Source: Auanema rhodensis (Eukaryota; Nematoda; Chromadorea; Rhabditida; Rhabditidae). From it: 64,000 nt of DNA. Location: contig OZ059900.1 in assembly GCA_964057225.1 (NCBI GenBank), positions 17,933,638 to 17,997,637 on the forward strand. Direction: 5' to 3'. The position numbers and the translations under genes were made by a program. The notes under the pieces are model-generated. The model ran no database searches, was not told the DNA's origin, and worked only from the letters and a program-made list of their open reading frames with translations. Shown here piece by piece: positions 51,401-61,424 of this stretch; within the stretch, counting starts at the first letter, position 1; each line of letters begins with the position of its first letter.

Positions 51401-53581
51401 TACTGTGTTTTTGTATTTTTCTAGTGTTCAGCATGTAAAATGCTTCATTTTAGTATGTAACACGCTGAAATTCGTTGCATTTGACTACTCATATGAACAA
51501 AAATCGATTTAATCAATATTAGCCATAAGGGGCGTGCCCTCAGAATATGCTAATTTCCTTAATTTTCTAACCCCTGTTTTTTTGTCGTGAAAGTGGAACT
51601 AGACGTTGTACAAACAATTTTGAGCTAGGTTTCATTGACATTTCATGAGTTTGAACACATGAAATCGTAAGTCAAAACCTTGTTTACAGCGAAATTTCCA
51701 AAAACTGGTTTTCCAGCATAATAAAATATTTCTCATGGGAAATACTGTGTTTTTGTATTTTTCTAGTGTTCAGCATGTGAAATGCTTCATTTTAGTATGT
51801 AACACGCTGAAATTCGTTGCATTTGACGACTCATATGAACAAAAATCGATTTAATCAATATTAGCCATAAGGGGCGTGCCCTCAGAATATGCTAATTTCC
51901 TTAATTTTCTAACCCCGGTTTTTTTGTCGTGAAAGTGGAATTAGACGTTGTAGGAACAATTTTGAGCTAGGTTTCATTGACATTGCATGAGTTTGAACAC
52001 ATGAAATCGTAAGTCAAAACCTTGTTTACAGCGAAATTTCCAAAAACTGGTTTTCCAGCATAATAAAATATTTCTCATGGGAAATACTGTGTTTTTGTAT
52101 TTTTCTAGTGTTCAGCATGTAAAATGCTTCATTTTAGTATGTAACACGCTGAAATTCGTTGCATTTGACTACTCATATGAACAAAAATCGATTTAATCAA
52201 TATTAGCCATAAGGGGCGTGCCCTCAGAATATGCTAATTTCCTTAATTTTCTAACCCCTGTTTTTTTGTCGTGAAAGTGGAACTAGACGTTGTACAAACA
52301 ATTTTGAGCTAGGTTTCATTGACATTGCATGACTTTGAACACATGAAATCGTAAGTCAAAACCTTGTTTACAGCGAAATTTCCAAAAACTGGTTTTCCAG
52401 CATAATAAAATATTTCTCATGAGAAATACTGTGTTTTTGTATTTTTCTAGTGTTCAGCATGTAAAATGCTTCATTTTAGTATGTAACACGCTGAAATTCG
52501 TTGCATTTGACGACTCATATGAACAAAAATCGATTTAATCAATATTAGCCATAAGGGGCGTGCCCTCAGAATATGCTAATTTCCTTAATTTTCTAACCCC
52601 GGTTTTTTTGTCGTGAAAGTGGAACTAGACGTTGTAGGAACAATTTTGAGCTAGGTTTCATTGACATTGCATGAGTTTGAACACATGAAATCGTAAGTCA
52701 AAACCTTGTTTACAGCGAAATTTCCAAAAACTGGTTTTCCAGCATAATAAAATATTTCTCATGGGAAATACTGTGTTTTTGTATTTTTCTAGTGTTCAGC
52801 ATGTAAAATGCTTCATTTTAGTATGTAACACGCTGAAATTCGTTGCATTTGACTACTCATATGAACAAAAATCGATTTAATCAATATTAGCCATAAGGGG
52901 CGTGCCCTCAGAATATGCTAATTTCCTTAATTTTCTAACCCCTGTTTTTTTGTCGTGAAAGTGGAACTAGACGTTGTAGGAACAATTTTGAGCTAGGTTT
53001 CATTGACATTGCATGAGTTTGAACACATGAAATCGTAAGTCAAAACCTTGTTTACAGCGAAATTTCCAAAAACTGGTTTTCCAGCATAATAAAATATTTC
53101 TCATGGGAAATACTGTGTTTTTGTATTTTTCTAGTGTTCAGCATGTGAAATGCTTCATTTTAGTATGTAACACGCTGAAATTCGTTGCATTTGACTACTC
53201 ATATGAACAAAAATCGATTTAATCAATATTAGCCATAAGGGGCGTGCCCTCAGAATATGCTAATTTCCTTAATTTTCTAACCCCTGTTTTTTTGTCGTGA
53301 AAGTGGAACTAGACGTTGTAGGAACAATTTTGAGCTAGGTTTCATTGACATTGCATGAGTTTGAACACATGAAATCGTAAGTCAAAACCTTGTTTACAGC
53401 GAAATTTCCAAAAACTGGTTTTCCAGCATAATAAAATATTTCTCATGGGAAATACTGTGTTTTTGTATTTTTCTAGTGTTCAGCATGTAAAATGTTTCAT
53501 TTTAGTATGTAACACGCTGAAATTCGTTGCATTTGACGACTCATATGAACAAAAATCGATTTAATCAATATTAGCCATAAG

Positions 53582-53591
53582 GGGCGTGCCC
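53582..53591. other. GC-rich short dyad GGGC-GT-GCCC
   Basis: It lies at monomer positions 24-33 within GGGGCGTGCCCTC, the most G+C-rich patch of an otherwise A+T-rich unit. It is interrupted in the GAGGCG, CTGCG and AAGGGCG variants, so it is not strictly kept. No binding factor can be named. Confidence 0.45.
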
Positions 53592-53628
53592 TCAGAATAT
53601 GCTAATTTCCTTAATTTTCTAACCCCTG

Positions 53629-53635
53629 TTTTTTT
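53629..53635. other. Poly-T tract, main source of length variation
   Basis: It is T7 in most monomers (positions 71-77). T6 occurs in 341-bp and 340-bp forms (for example 1711, 2052, 4040, 22784), and T8 in 343-bp forms (20388, 22441, 23809, 26886, 28253, 29620, 32697). Nearly all net indels in the array are here, apart from the 61-bp deletion, the CCATAGAGGCG form and the AACCCTG form. This is typical homopolymer slippage, although sequencing error must also be considered. Confidence 0.85.
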
Positions 53636-53756
53636 GTCGTGAAAGTGGAACTAGACGTTGTAGGAACAATTTTGAGCTAGGTTTCATTGACATTGCATGA
53701 GTTTGAACACATGAAATCGTAAGTCAAAACCTTGTTTACAGCGAAATTTCCAAAAA

Positions 53757-53768
53757 CTGGTTTTCCAG
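53757..53768. other. Short dyad CTGG-TTTT-CCAG
   Basis: It has 4-bp arms around TTTT at monomer positions 199-210, preceded by an A5 tract. It is present in nearly all monomers. The AAAACCTGG and AAAACTCG variants (zone II) alter the flank or one arm, and the 61-bp deletion monomers lose the CCAG arm. The arms are short enough to be chance. Confidence 0.5.
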
Positions 53769-53829
53769 CATAATAAAATATTTCTCATGGGAAATACTGT
53801 GTTTTTGTATTTTTCTAGTGTTCAGCATG

Positions 53830-53846
53830 TAAAATGCTTCATTTTA
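53830..53846. other. 7-bp dyad TAAAATG-CTT-CATTTTA (in each consensus monomer)
   Basis: This is a perfect inverted repeat with 7-bp arms and a 3-base loop, at monomer positions 272-288. It is the longest dyad I noticed in the unit. Zone IV keeps it or changes one arm base (TGAAATG); the ATGTTT variant changes only the loop. Zone I variants AAAATACTTC and ACTCCATTATAG break it. Short dyads are common in satellites; any role in protein binding or recombination is conjecture. Confidence 0.7.
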
Positions 53847-53863
53847 GTATGTAACACGCTGAA

Positions 53864-53880
53864 ATTCGTTGCATTTGACG
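53864..53880 (+). other. Weak CENP-B-box-like segment
   Basis: The 17 bases contain TTCGTTG and the central A of the mammalian CENP-B box core (nTTCGnnnnAnnCGGGn). The right-hand CGGG is replaced by TGAC, which matches at one base only. Variants change TTCG to TTTG, TAAT or TCAA in some monomers. This is probably a chance likeness; it is recorded because box-like motifs are reported in many satellites. Confidence 0.2.
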
Positions 53881-53894
53881 ACTCATATGAACAA

Positions 53895-53904
53895 AAATCG
53901 ATTT
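53895..53904. other. Palindrome AAATCGATTT across the monomer junction
   Basis: This is a perfect 10-bp palindrome spanning monomer positions 337-342 and 1-4, containing ATCGAT. I saw no variant monomer that breaks it. ATCGAT sites should therefore cut the array into a 342-bp ladder unless methylated. Confidence 0.7.
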
Positions 53905-55952
53905 AATCAATATTAGCCATAAGGGGCGTGCCCTCAGAATATGCTAATTTCCTTAATTTTCTAACCCCTGTTTTTTTGTCGTGAAAGTGGAATTAGACGT
54001 TGTAGGAACAATTTTGAGCTAGGTTTCATTGACATTGCATGAGTTTGAACGCATGAAATCGTAAGTCAAAACCTTGTTTACAGCGAAATTTCCAAAAACT
54101 GGTTTTCCAGCATAATAAAATATTTCTCATGGGAAATACTGTGTTTTTGTATTTTTATAGTGTTCAGCATGTAAAATGCTTCATTTTAGTATGTAACACG
54201 CTGAAATTCGTTGCATTTGACGACTCATATGAACAAAAATCGATTTAATCAATATTAGCCATAAGGGGCGTGCCCTCAGAATATGCTAATTTCCTTAATT
54301 TTCTAACCCCGGTTTTTTTGTCGTGAAAGTGGAATTAGACGTTGTAGGAACAATTTTGAGCTAGGTTTCATTGACATTGCATGAGTTTGAACACATGAAA
54401 TCGTAAGTCAAAACCTTGTTTACAGCGAAATTTCCAAAAACTGGTTTTCCAGCATAATAAAATATTTCTCATGGGAAATACTGTGTTTTTGTATTTTTCT
54501 AGTGTTCAGCATGTAAAATGCTTCATTTTAGTATGTAACACGCTGAAATTCGTTGCATTTGACTACTCATATGAACAAAAATCGATTTAATCAATATTAG
54601 CCATAAGGGGCGTGCCCTCAGAATATGCTAATTTCCTTAATTTTCTAACCCCTGTTTTTTTGTCGTGAAAGTGGAACTAGACGTTGTAGGAACAATTTTG
54701 AGCTAGGTTTCATTGACATTGCATGAGTTTGAACACATGAAATCGTAAGTCAAAACCTTGTTTACAGCGAAATTTCCAAAAACTGGTTTTCCAGCATAAT
54801 AAAATATTTCTCATGGGAAATACTGTGTTTTTGTATTTTTCTAGTGTTCAGCATGTAAAATGCTTCATTTTAGTATGTAACACGCTGAAATTCGTTGCAT
54901 TTGACTACTCATATGAACAAAAATCGATTTAATCAATATTAGCCATAAGGGGCGTGCCCTCAGAATATGCTAATTTCCTTAATTTTCTAACCCCTGTTTT
55001 TTTGTCGTGAAAGTGGAACTAGACGTTGTACAAACAATTTTGAGCTAGGTTTCATTGACATTGCATGACTTTGAACACATGAAATCGTAAGTCAAAACCT
55101 TGTTTACAGCGAAATTTCCAAAAACTGGTTTTCCAGCATAATAAAATATTTCTCATGAGAAATACTGTGTTTTTGTTTTTTTCTAGTGTTCAGCATGTAA
55201 AATGCTTCATTTTAGTATGTAACACGCTGAAATTCGTTGCATTTGACGACTCATATGAACAAAAATCGATTTAATCAATATTAGCCATAAGGGGCGTGCC
55301 CTCAGAATATGCTAATTTCCTTAATTTTCTAACCCCGGTTTTTTTGTCGTGAAAGTGGAACTAGACGTTGTAGGAACAATTTTGAGCTAGGTTTCATTGA
55401 CATTGCATGAGTTTGAACACATGAAATCGTAAGTCAAAACCTTGTTTACAGCGAAATTTCCAAAAACTGGTTTTCCAGCATAATAAAATATTTCTCATGG
55501 GAAATACTGTGTTTTTGTATTTTTCTAGTGTTCAGCATGTAAAATGCTTCATTTTAGTATGTAACACGATGAAATTCGTTGCATTTGACTACTCATATGA
55601 ACAAAAATCGATTTAATCAATATTAGCCATAAGGGGCGTGCCCTCAGAATATGCTGATTTCCTTAATTTTCTAACCCCTGTTTTTTTGTCGTGAAAGTGG
55701 AACTAGACGTTGTAGGAACAATTTTGAGCTAGGTTTCATTGACATTGCATGAGTTTGAACACATGAAATCGTAAGTCAAAACCTTGTTTACAGCGAAATT
55801 TCCAAAAACTGGTTTTCCAGCATAATAAAATATTTCTCAAGGGAAATACTGTGTTTTTGTATTTTTCTAGTGTTCAGCATGTGAAATGCTTCATTTTAGT
55901 ATGTAACACGCTGAAATTCGTTGCATTTGACTACTCATATGAACAAAAATCG

Positions 55953-58900
55953 ATTTAATCAATATTAGCCATAAGGGGCGTGCCCTCAGAATATGCTAAT
56001 TTCCTTAATTTTCTAACCCCTGTTTTTTTGTCGTGAAAGTGGAACTAGACGTTGTACAAACAATTTTGAGCTAGGTTTCATTGACATTGCATGACTTTGA
56101 ACACATGAAATCGTAAGTCAAAACCTTGTTTACAGCGAAATTTCCAAAAACTGGTTTTCCAGCATAATAAAATATTTCTCATGAGAAATACTGTGTTTTT
56201 GTATTTTTCTAGTGTTCAGCATGTAAAATGCTTCATTTTAGTATGTAACACGCTGAAATTCGTTGCATTTGACGACTCATATGAACAAAAATCGATTTAA
56301 TCAATATTAGCCATAAGGGGCGTGCCCTCAGAATATGCTAATTTCCTTAATTTTCTAACCCCGGTTTTTTTGTCGTGAAAGTGGAACTAGACGTTGTAGG
56401 AACAATTTTGAGCTAGGTTTCATTGACATTGCATGAGTTTGAACACATGAAATCGTAAGTCAAAACCTTGTTTACAGCGAAATTTCCAAAAACTGGTTTT
56501 CCAGCATAATAAAATATTTCTCATGGGAAATACTGTGTTTTTGTATTTTTCTAGTGTTCAGCATGTAAAATGCTTCATTTTAGTATGTAACACGCTGAAA
56601 TTCGTTGCATTTGACTACTCATATGAACAAAAATCGATTTAATCAATATTAGCCATAAGGGGCGTGCCCTCAGAATATGCTAATTTCCTTAATTTTCTAA
56701 CCCCTGTTTTTTTGTCGTGAAAGTGGAACTAGACGTTGTAGGAACAATTTTGAGCTAGGTTTCATTGACATTGCATGAGTTTGAACACATGAAATCGTAA
56801 GTCAAAACCTTGTTTACAGCGAAATTTCCAAAAACTGGTTTTCCAGCATAATAAAATATTTCTCATGGGAAATACTGTGTTTTTGTATTTTTCTAGTGTT
56901 CAGCATGTGAAATGCTTCATTTTAGTATGTAACACGCTGAAATTCGTTGCATTTGACTACTCATATGAACAAAAATCGATTTAATCAATATTAGCCATAA
57001 GGGGCGTGCCCTCAGAATATGCTAATTTCCTTAATTTTCTAACCCCTGTTTTTTTGTCGTGAAAGTGGAACTAGACGTTGTAGGAACAATTTTGAGCTAG
57101 GTTTCATTGACATTGCATGAGTTTGAACACATGAAATCGTAAGTCAAAACCTTGTTTACAGCGAAATTTCCAAAAACTGGTTTTCCAGCATAATAAAATA
57201 TTTCTCATGGGAAATACTGTGTTTTTGTATTTTTCTAGTGTTCAGCATGTAAAATGTTTCATTTTAGTATGTAACACGCTGAAATTCGTTGCATTTGACG
57301 ACTCATATGAACAAAAATCGATTTAATCAATATTAGCCATAAGGGGCGTGCCCTCAGAATATGCTAATTTCCTTAATTTTCTAACCCCTGTTTTTTTGTC
57401 GTGAAAGTGGAACTAGACGTTGTAGGAACAATTTTGAGCTAGGTTTCATTGACATTGCATGAGTTTGAACACATGAAATCGTAAGTCAAAACCTTGTTTA
57501 CAGCGAAATTTCCAAAAACTGGTTTTCCAGCATAATAAAATATTTCTCATGGGAAATACTGTGTTTTTGTATTTTTCTAGTGTTCAGCATGTAAAATGCT
57601 TCATTTTAGTATGTAACACGCTGAAATTCGTTGCATTTGACGACTCATATGAACAAAAATCGATTTAATCAATATTAGCCATAAGGGGCGTGCCCTCAGA
57701 ATATGCTAATTTCCTTAATTTTCTAACCCCTGTTTTTTTGTCGTGAAAGTGGAATTAGACGTTGTAGGAACAATTTTGAGCTAGGTTTCATTGACATTGC
57801 ATGAGTTTGAACGCATGAAATCGTAAGTCAAAACCTTGTTTACAGCGAAATTTCCAAAAACTGGTTTTCCAGCATAATAAAATATTTCTCATGGGAAATA
57901 CTGTGTTTTTGTATTTTTATAGTGTTCAGCATGTAAAATGCTTCATTTTAGTATGTAACACGCTGAAATTCGTTGCATTTGACGACTCATATGAACAAAA
58001 ATCGATTTAATCAATATTAGCCATAAGGGGCGTGCCCTCAGAATATGCTAATTTCCTTAATTTTCTAACCCCGGTTTTTTTGTCGTGAAAGTGGAATTAG
58101 ACGTTGTAGGAACAATTTTGAGCTAGGTTTCATTGACATTGCATGAGTTTGAACACATGAAATCGTAAGTCAAAACCTTGTTTACAGCGAAATTTCCAAA
58201 AACTGGTTTTCCAGCATAATAAAATATTTCTCATGGGAAATACTGTGTTTTTGTATTTTTCTAGTGTTCAGCATGTAAAATGCTTCATTTTAGTATGTAA
58301 CACGCTGAAATTCGTTGCATTTGACTACTCATATGAACAAAAATCGATTTAATCAATATTAGCCATAAGGGGCGTGCCCTCAGAATATGCTAATTTCCTT
58401 AATTTTCTAACCCCTGTTTTTTTGTCGTGAAAGTGGAACTAGACGTTGTAGGAACAATTTTGAGCTAGGTTTCATTGACATTGCATGAGTTTGAACACAT
58501 GAAATCGTAAGTCAAAACCTTGTTTACAGCGAAATTTCCAAAAACTGGTTTTCCAGCATAATAAAATATTTCTCATGGGAAATACTGTGTTTTTGTATTT
58601 TTCTAGTGTTCAGCATGTAAAATGCTTCATTTTAGTATGTAACACGCTGAAATTCGTTGCATTTGACTACTCATATGAACAAAAATCGATTTAATCAATA
58701 TTAGCCATAAGGGGCGTGCCCTCAGAATATGCTAATTTCCTTAATTTTCTAACCCCTGTTTTTTTGTCGTGAAAGTGGAACTAGACGTTGTACAAACAAT
58801 TTTGAGCTAGGTTTCATTGACATTGCATGACTTTGAACACATGAAATCGTAAGTCAAAACCTTGTTTACAGCGAAATTTCCAAAAACTGGTTTTCCAGCA

Positions 58901-59714
58901 TAATAAAATATTTCTCATGAGAAATACTGTGTTTTTGTTTTTTTCTAGTGTTCAGCATGTAAAATGCTTCATTTTAGTATGTAACACGCTGAAATTCGTT
59001 GCATTTGACGACTCATATGAACAAAAATCGATTTAATCAATATTAGCCATAAGGGGCGTGCCCTCAGAATATGCTAATTTCCTTAATTTTCTAACCCCGG
59101 TTTTTTTGTCGTGAAAGTGGAACTAGACGTTGTAGGAACAATTTTGAGCTAGGTTTCATTGACATTGCATGAGTTTGAACACATGAAATCGTAAGTCAAA
59201 ACCTTGTTTACAGCGAAATTTCCAAAAACTGGTTTTCCAGCATAATAAAATATTTCTCATGGGAAATACTGTGTTTTTGTATTTTTCTAGTGTTCAGCAT
59301 GTAAAATGCTTCATTTTAGTATGTAACACGATGAAATTCGTTGCATTTGACTACTCATATGAACAAAAATCGATTTAATCAATATTAGCCATAAGGGGCG
59401 TGCCCTCAGAATATGCTAATTTCCTTAATTTTCTAACCCCTGTTTTTTTGTCGTGAAAGTGGAACTAGACGTTGTAGGAACAATTTTGAGCTAGGTTTCA
59501 TTGACATTGCATGAGTTTGAACACATGAAATCGTAAGTCAAAACCTTGTTTACAGCGAAATTTCCAAAAACTGGTTTTCCAGCATAATAAAATATTTCTC
59601 AAGGGAAATACTGTGTTTTTGTATTTTTCTAGTGTTCAGCATGTGAAATGCTTCATTTTAGTATGTAACACGCTGAAATTCGTTGCATTTGACTACTCAT
59701 ATGAACAAAAATCG
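55953..59714 (+). repeat. 11-monomer HOR, tandem copy 2 (3762 bp)
   Basis: It repeats 52191-55952 monomer by monomer at an offset of exactly 3762 bp (11 x 342), with near-perfect identity by eye. That makes it probably the youngest large duplication in the window. The monomer after it (59715) does not restart the series; it follows the order of the first large copy at 46719. The second copy therefore looks like an insertion by unequal exchange into an older arrangement. Confidence 0.9.
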
Positions 59715-61424
59715 ATTTAATCAATATTAGCCATAAGGGGCGTGCCCTCAGAATATGCTAATTTCCTTAATTTTCTAACCCCTGTTTTTTTGTCGTGAAA
59801 GTGGAACTAGACGTTGTAGGAACAATTTTGAGCTAGGTTTCATTGACATTGCATGAGTTTGAACACATGAAATCGTAAGTCAAAACCTTGTTTACAGCGA
59901 AATTTCCAAAAACTGGTTTTCCAGCATAATAAAATATTTCTCATGGGAAATACTGTGTTTTTGTATTTTTCTAGTGTTCAGCATGTGAAATGCTTCATTT
60001 TAGTATGTAACACGCTGAAATTCGTTGCATTTGACGACTCATATGAACAAAAATCGATTTAATCAATATTAGCCATAAGGGGCGTGCCCTCAGAATATGC
60101 TAATTTCCTTAATTTTCTAACCCCGGTTTTTTTGTCGTGAAAGTGGAATTAGACGTTGTAGGAACAATTTTGAGCTAGGTTTCATTGACATTGCATGAGT
60201 TTGAACACATGAAATCGTAAGTCAAAACCTTGTTTACAGCGAAATTTCCAAAAACTGGTTTTCCAGCATAATAAAATATTTCTCATGGGAAATACTGTGT
60301 TTTTGCATTTTTCTAGTGTTCAGCATGTAAAATGTTTCATTTAAGTATGTAACACGCTGAAATTCGTTGCATTTGACGACTCATATGAACAAAAATCGAT
60401 TTAATCAATATTAGCCATAAGGGGCGTGCCCTCAGAATATGCTAATTTCCTTAATTTTCTAACCCCTGTTTTTTTGTCGTGAAAGTGGAACTAGACGTTG
60501 TAGGAACAATTTTGAGCTAGGTTTCATTGACATTGCATGAGTTTGAACACATGAAATCGTAAGTCAAAACCTTGTTTACAGCGAAATTTCCAAAAACTGG
60601 TTTTCCAGCATAATAAAATATTTCTCATGGGAAATACTGTGTTTTTGTATTTTTCTAGTGTTCAGCATGTAAAATGCTTCATTTTAGTATGTAACACGCT
60701 GAAATTCGTTGCATTTGACGACTCATATGAACAAAAATCGATTTAATCAATATTAGCCATAAGGGGCGTGCCCTCAGAATATGCTAATTTCCTTAATTTT
60801 CTAACCCCTGTTTTTTTGTCGTGAAAGTGGAATTAGACGTTGTAGGAACAATTTTGAGCTAGGTTTCATTGACATTGCATGAGTTTGAACGCATGAAATC
60901 GTAAGTCAAAACCTTGTTTACAGCGAAATTTCCAAAAACTGGTTTTCCAGCATAATAAAATATTTCTCATGGGAAATACTGTGTTTTTGTATTTTTATAG
61001 TGTTCAGCATGTAAAATGCTTCATTTTAGTATGTAACACGCTGAAATTCGTTGCATTTGACGACTCATATGAACAAAAATCGATTTAATCAATATTAGCC
61101 ATAAGGGGCGTGCCCTCAGAATATGCTAATTTCCTTAATTTTCTAACCCCGGTTTTTTTGTCGTGAAAGTGGAATTAGACGTTGTAGGAACAATTTTGAG
61201 CTAGGTTTCATTGACATTGCATGAGTTTGAACACATGAAATCGTAAGTCAAAACCTTGTTTACAGCGAAATTTCCAAAAACTGGTTTTCCAGCATAATAA
61301 AATATTTCTCATGGGAAATACTGTGTTTTTGTATTTTTCTAGTGTTCAGCATGTAAAATGCTTCATTTTAGTATGTAACACGCTGAAATTCGTTGCATTT
61401 GACGACTCATATGAACAAAAATCG

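Larger units (their letters stand above)
53559..53900 (+). repeat. Consensus-type satellite monomer
   Basis: This copy carries the majority state at every diagnostic position and serves as reference: CCATAAGGGGCG, CCTTAATT, CCCCTG followed by T7, AACTAGAC, GTAGGAAC, GAGCTAGG, CATGGGAAATACT, TTCTAGTG, AAAATGCTTC, CGCTGAAATTCG and GACGACTC. The same form recurs at 44667, 47403, 57321 and 60399, and the final partial copy at 63819 agrees as far as it goes. It has 56 C and 60 G (hand count) and 9 CpG. Every monomer keeps a ClaI-type ATCGAT at the junction and an NdeI-type CATATG about 12 bp before it. The phase start is arbitrary. Confidence 0.97.
52191..55952 (+). repeat. 11-monomer HOR, tandem copy 1 (3762 bp)
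   Basis: The order is: GTACAAAC/CATGACTTTG/CATGAG; CCCCGG/AACTAG/GACTACTC; GTGAAATGC/GACTACTC; ATGTTT; consensus; AATTAG/GAACGCATG/TATAG; CCCCGG/AATTAG/GACTACTC; GACTACTC; CATGACTTTG/GTTTTTTTC; CCCCGG/ACACGATG/GACTACTC; CTCAAGGG/GTGAAATGC. The whole series is repeated immediately downstream. The only difference I noted is GCTGATTT at 55653-55660 against GCTAATTT in copy 2. Confidence 0.9.
48429..61424 (+). repeat. Large segmental HOR, second copy, enlarged by an 11-mer duplication
   Basis: It follows the order of 38169-48428. Its first monomer fuses the 5' end of the 38169 type (ATTTCATT) with the 3' end of the 38511 type (GACTACTC). Starts 48771-51848 match 38853-42614 minus one dimer, 51849-55952 match 42615-46718, and 59715-61424 match 46719-48428. 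Between these lies an extra 11-monomer copy (55953-59714). Confidence 0.78.

Noticed and set aside
53582-53635. Rho-independent terminator (GC-rich dyad with T7 tract downstream)
   Set aside because: The 4-bp dyad and the T7 tract are about 37 bp apart, the stem is too short, and nothing suggests bacterial DNA.
53864-53880. True CENP-B box
   Set aside because: Only the TTCG half and the central A fit. The CGGG half matches at one base of four, and several subtypes mutate TTCG. I kept it only as a weak likeness.
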